Assembly: GCA_900556195.1 (NCBI GenBank)
Contig: USOJ01000054.1
Span: 1-6,796 of the forward strand
DNA length: 6,796 nucleotides
DNA from: an uncultured Eubacteriales bacterium
GTDB lineage: Bacteria; Bacillota; Clostridia; Christensenellales; Borkfalkiaceae
Reading direction: 5' to 3'
In this document: in pieces, positions 6,406 to 6,796 of the stretch
Numbering within the stretch: the stretch's first letter is position 1
Layout of the letters: each line of letters begins with the position of its first letter
Notes under the pieces: generated by a model
Database searches by the model: none
What the model was told of the DNA's origin: nothing
The model's input: the letters and a program-made list of their open reading frames with translations, nothing else
Position numbers and translations under genes: made by a program

Positions 6406-6434
6406 TTGCGCGAAACGAGAAAATATGATATTAT
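6406..6434 (+). promoter_or_regulatory. Promoter of the tRNA-Ala gene
   Basis: TTGCGC (6406-6411), a 17-bp spacer and TATTAT (6429-6434, five of six) place a start about 5-7 nt before the mature tRNA end. The A/T-rich stretch at about 6355-6393 could act as an UP element. It is back to back with the pheS promoter, whose -35 box lies about 70 bp away. A small hairpin (AAGCG/CGCTT, 6393-6407) overlaps the -35 edge. Confidence 0.65.
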
Positions 6435-6446
6435 TAAACTCGCCGT

Positions 6447-6522
<76 letters not shown>

Positions 6523-6523
6523 T

Positions 6524-6555
6524 AAAGAACCGTGGTCGAACCCGCGGTTCTTTTT
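6524..6555 (+). terminator. Rho-independent terminator of the tRNA-Ala gene
   Basis: Stem AAAGAACCGTGG (6524-6535) pairs with CCGCGGTTCTTT (6542-6553), 12 bp with one G-T wobble and a six-base loop, followed by a short T-run (6551-6555). It starts one base after the CCA end. Confidence 0.88.
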
Positions 6556-6561
6556 ATTGAC

Positions 6562-6603
6562 AAAAAACGAACTTCGATATAAAATCGGAGTTCGTTTTTT
6601 TTT
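6562..6603. terminator. Bidirectional intrinsic terminator between convergent genes
   Basis: Arms 6562-6578 and 6584-6600 can pair over 17 bp with one G-T wobble and a five-base loop. The left arm starts with six As and the right arm ends in a nine-T run (6595-6603), so it gives a U-tract in both directions. It serves as second stop for the tRNA transcript and as terminator for the minus-strand gene ending at 6637. Confidence 0.9.
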
Positions 6604-6636
6604 CGTATATTTTGTATGTTTCGTAATTTTTGCAGA

Positions 6637-6796
6637 TTAAATTTCGCTGGGGGAAATAAGACGGCGGTAAATGCTGAAATATAACGTCGGGTTTTCGCGA
6701 TAAGGCAAAATCGGAGTTTCGAGTTCGTCTATACTTTCCGTCTCGCCTTTAACGAAACTTTCAAGACGGTCTTTACAAGACTCTAAACGCGTTAAA
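6637..6796 (-). CDS. C-terminal 52 residues of an unidentified protein (gene enters from the window edge)
   Basis: A minus-strand frame is open from the window edge (first full codon 6793-6795) to a TAA at 6637-6639. The other two minus frames are broken by stops within this stretch. The peptide begins LTRLESCKDRLESF and ends FSIYRRLISPSEI; it is charged and looks soluble, with no motif I recognise. Support comes from the bidirectional terminator that begins about 36 nt past the stop. It uses TTA for leucine three times, a codon rare in the neighbouring genes, but the sample is too small to argue transfer. The start and most of the protein lie outside. Confidence 0.6.
   Translation of the reverse strand, partial: LTRLESCKDRLESFVKGETESIDELETPILPYRENPTLYFSIYRRLISPSEI

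Overview
The window looks like a chromosomal housekeeping segment of a Gram-positive, Firmicutes-type bacterium, most likely an uncultured Clostridia relative. The evidence is a near-consensus SigA-type promoter (TTGACA, 17 bp, TATACT), strong AAGGAG-type ribosome binding sites, a UPF0291/DUF896 (YnzC-type) protein, a short KtrA-like RCK protein and intrinsic terminators. G+C is moderate, judged by eye only. TAA and TGA act as stops, consistent with the standard bacterial code. The lineage below class cannot be fixed from the sequence.

Layout. All protein genes lie on the minus strand; only the tRNA is on plus. From right to left: the 3' end of an unidentified minus-strand gene (6637-6796) converges on a tRNA-Ala(GGC) gene (6447-6522, plus), and the two are separated by terminators. 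The tRNA promoter and the pheS promoter then diverge from the 6309-6434 region. The minus promoter drives a tight cluster: pheS (5234-6259), pheT (2817-5219), a DUF896 protein (2618-2812) and a short-chain dehydrogenase (1839-2618). The gaps are 14 nt, 4 nt and a TAATG overlap. Next comes a palindrome-rich intergenic stretch (about 1643-1844) with two identical 42-bp direct repeats. Last is a second pair, a KtrA/TrkA-type potassium-channel regulatory subunit (898-1545) and a two-EamA-domain transporter (36-896), separated by 1 nt.

Function. PheS and PheT form the alpha2beta2 phenylalanyl-tRNA synthetase. DUF896 and the dehydrogenase are co-transcribed riders with no evident role in charging. 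The RCK protein should gate a potassium transporter that is not encoded here, and the EamA protein is a predicted metabolite permease.

I see no defence system, phage or insertion sequence. The parts that deserve a second look are the 42-bp repeat element, the ungapped internal duplication of the EamA protein, the odd T-arm of the tRNA and its complementarity to the following terminator loop, the short pheS leader without room for a T-box, and the linkage of pheST to DUF896 and SDR genes.
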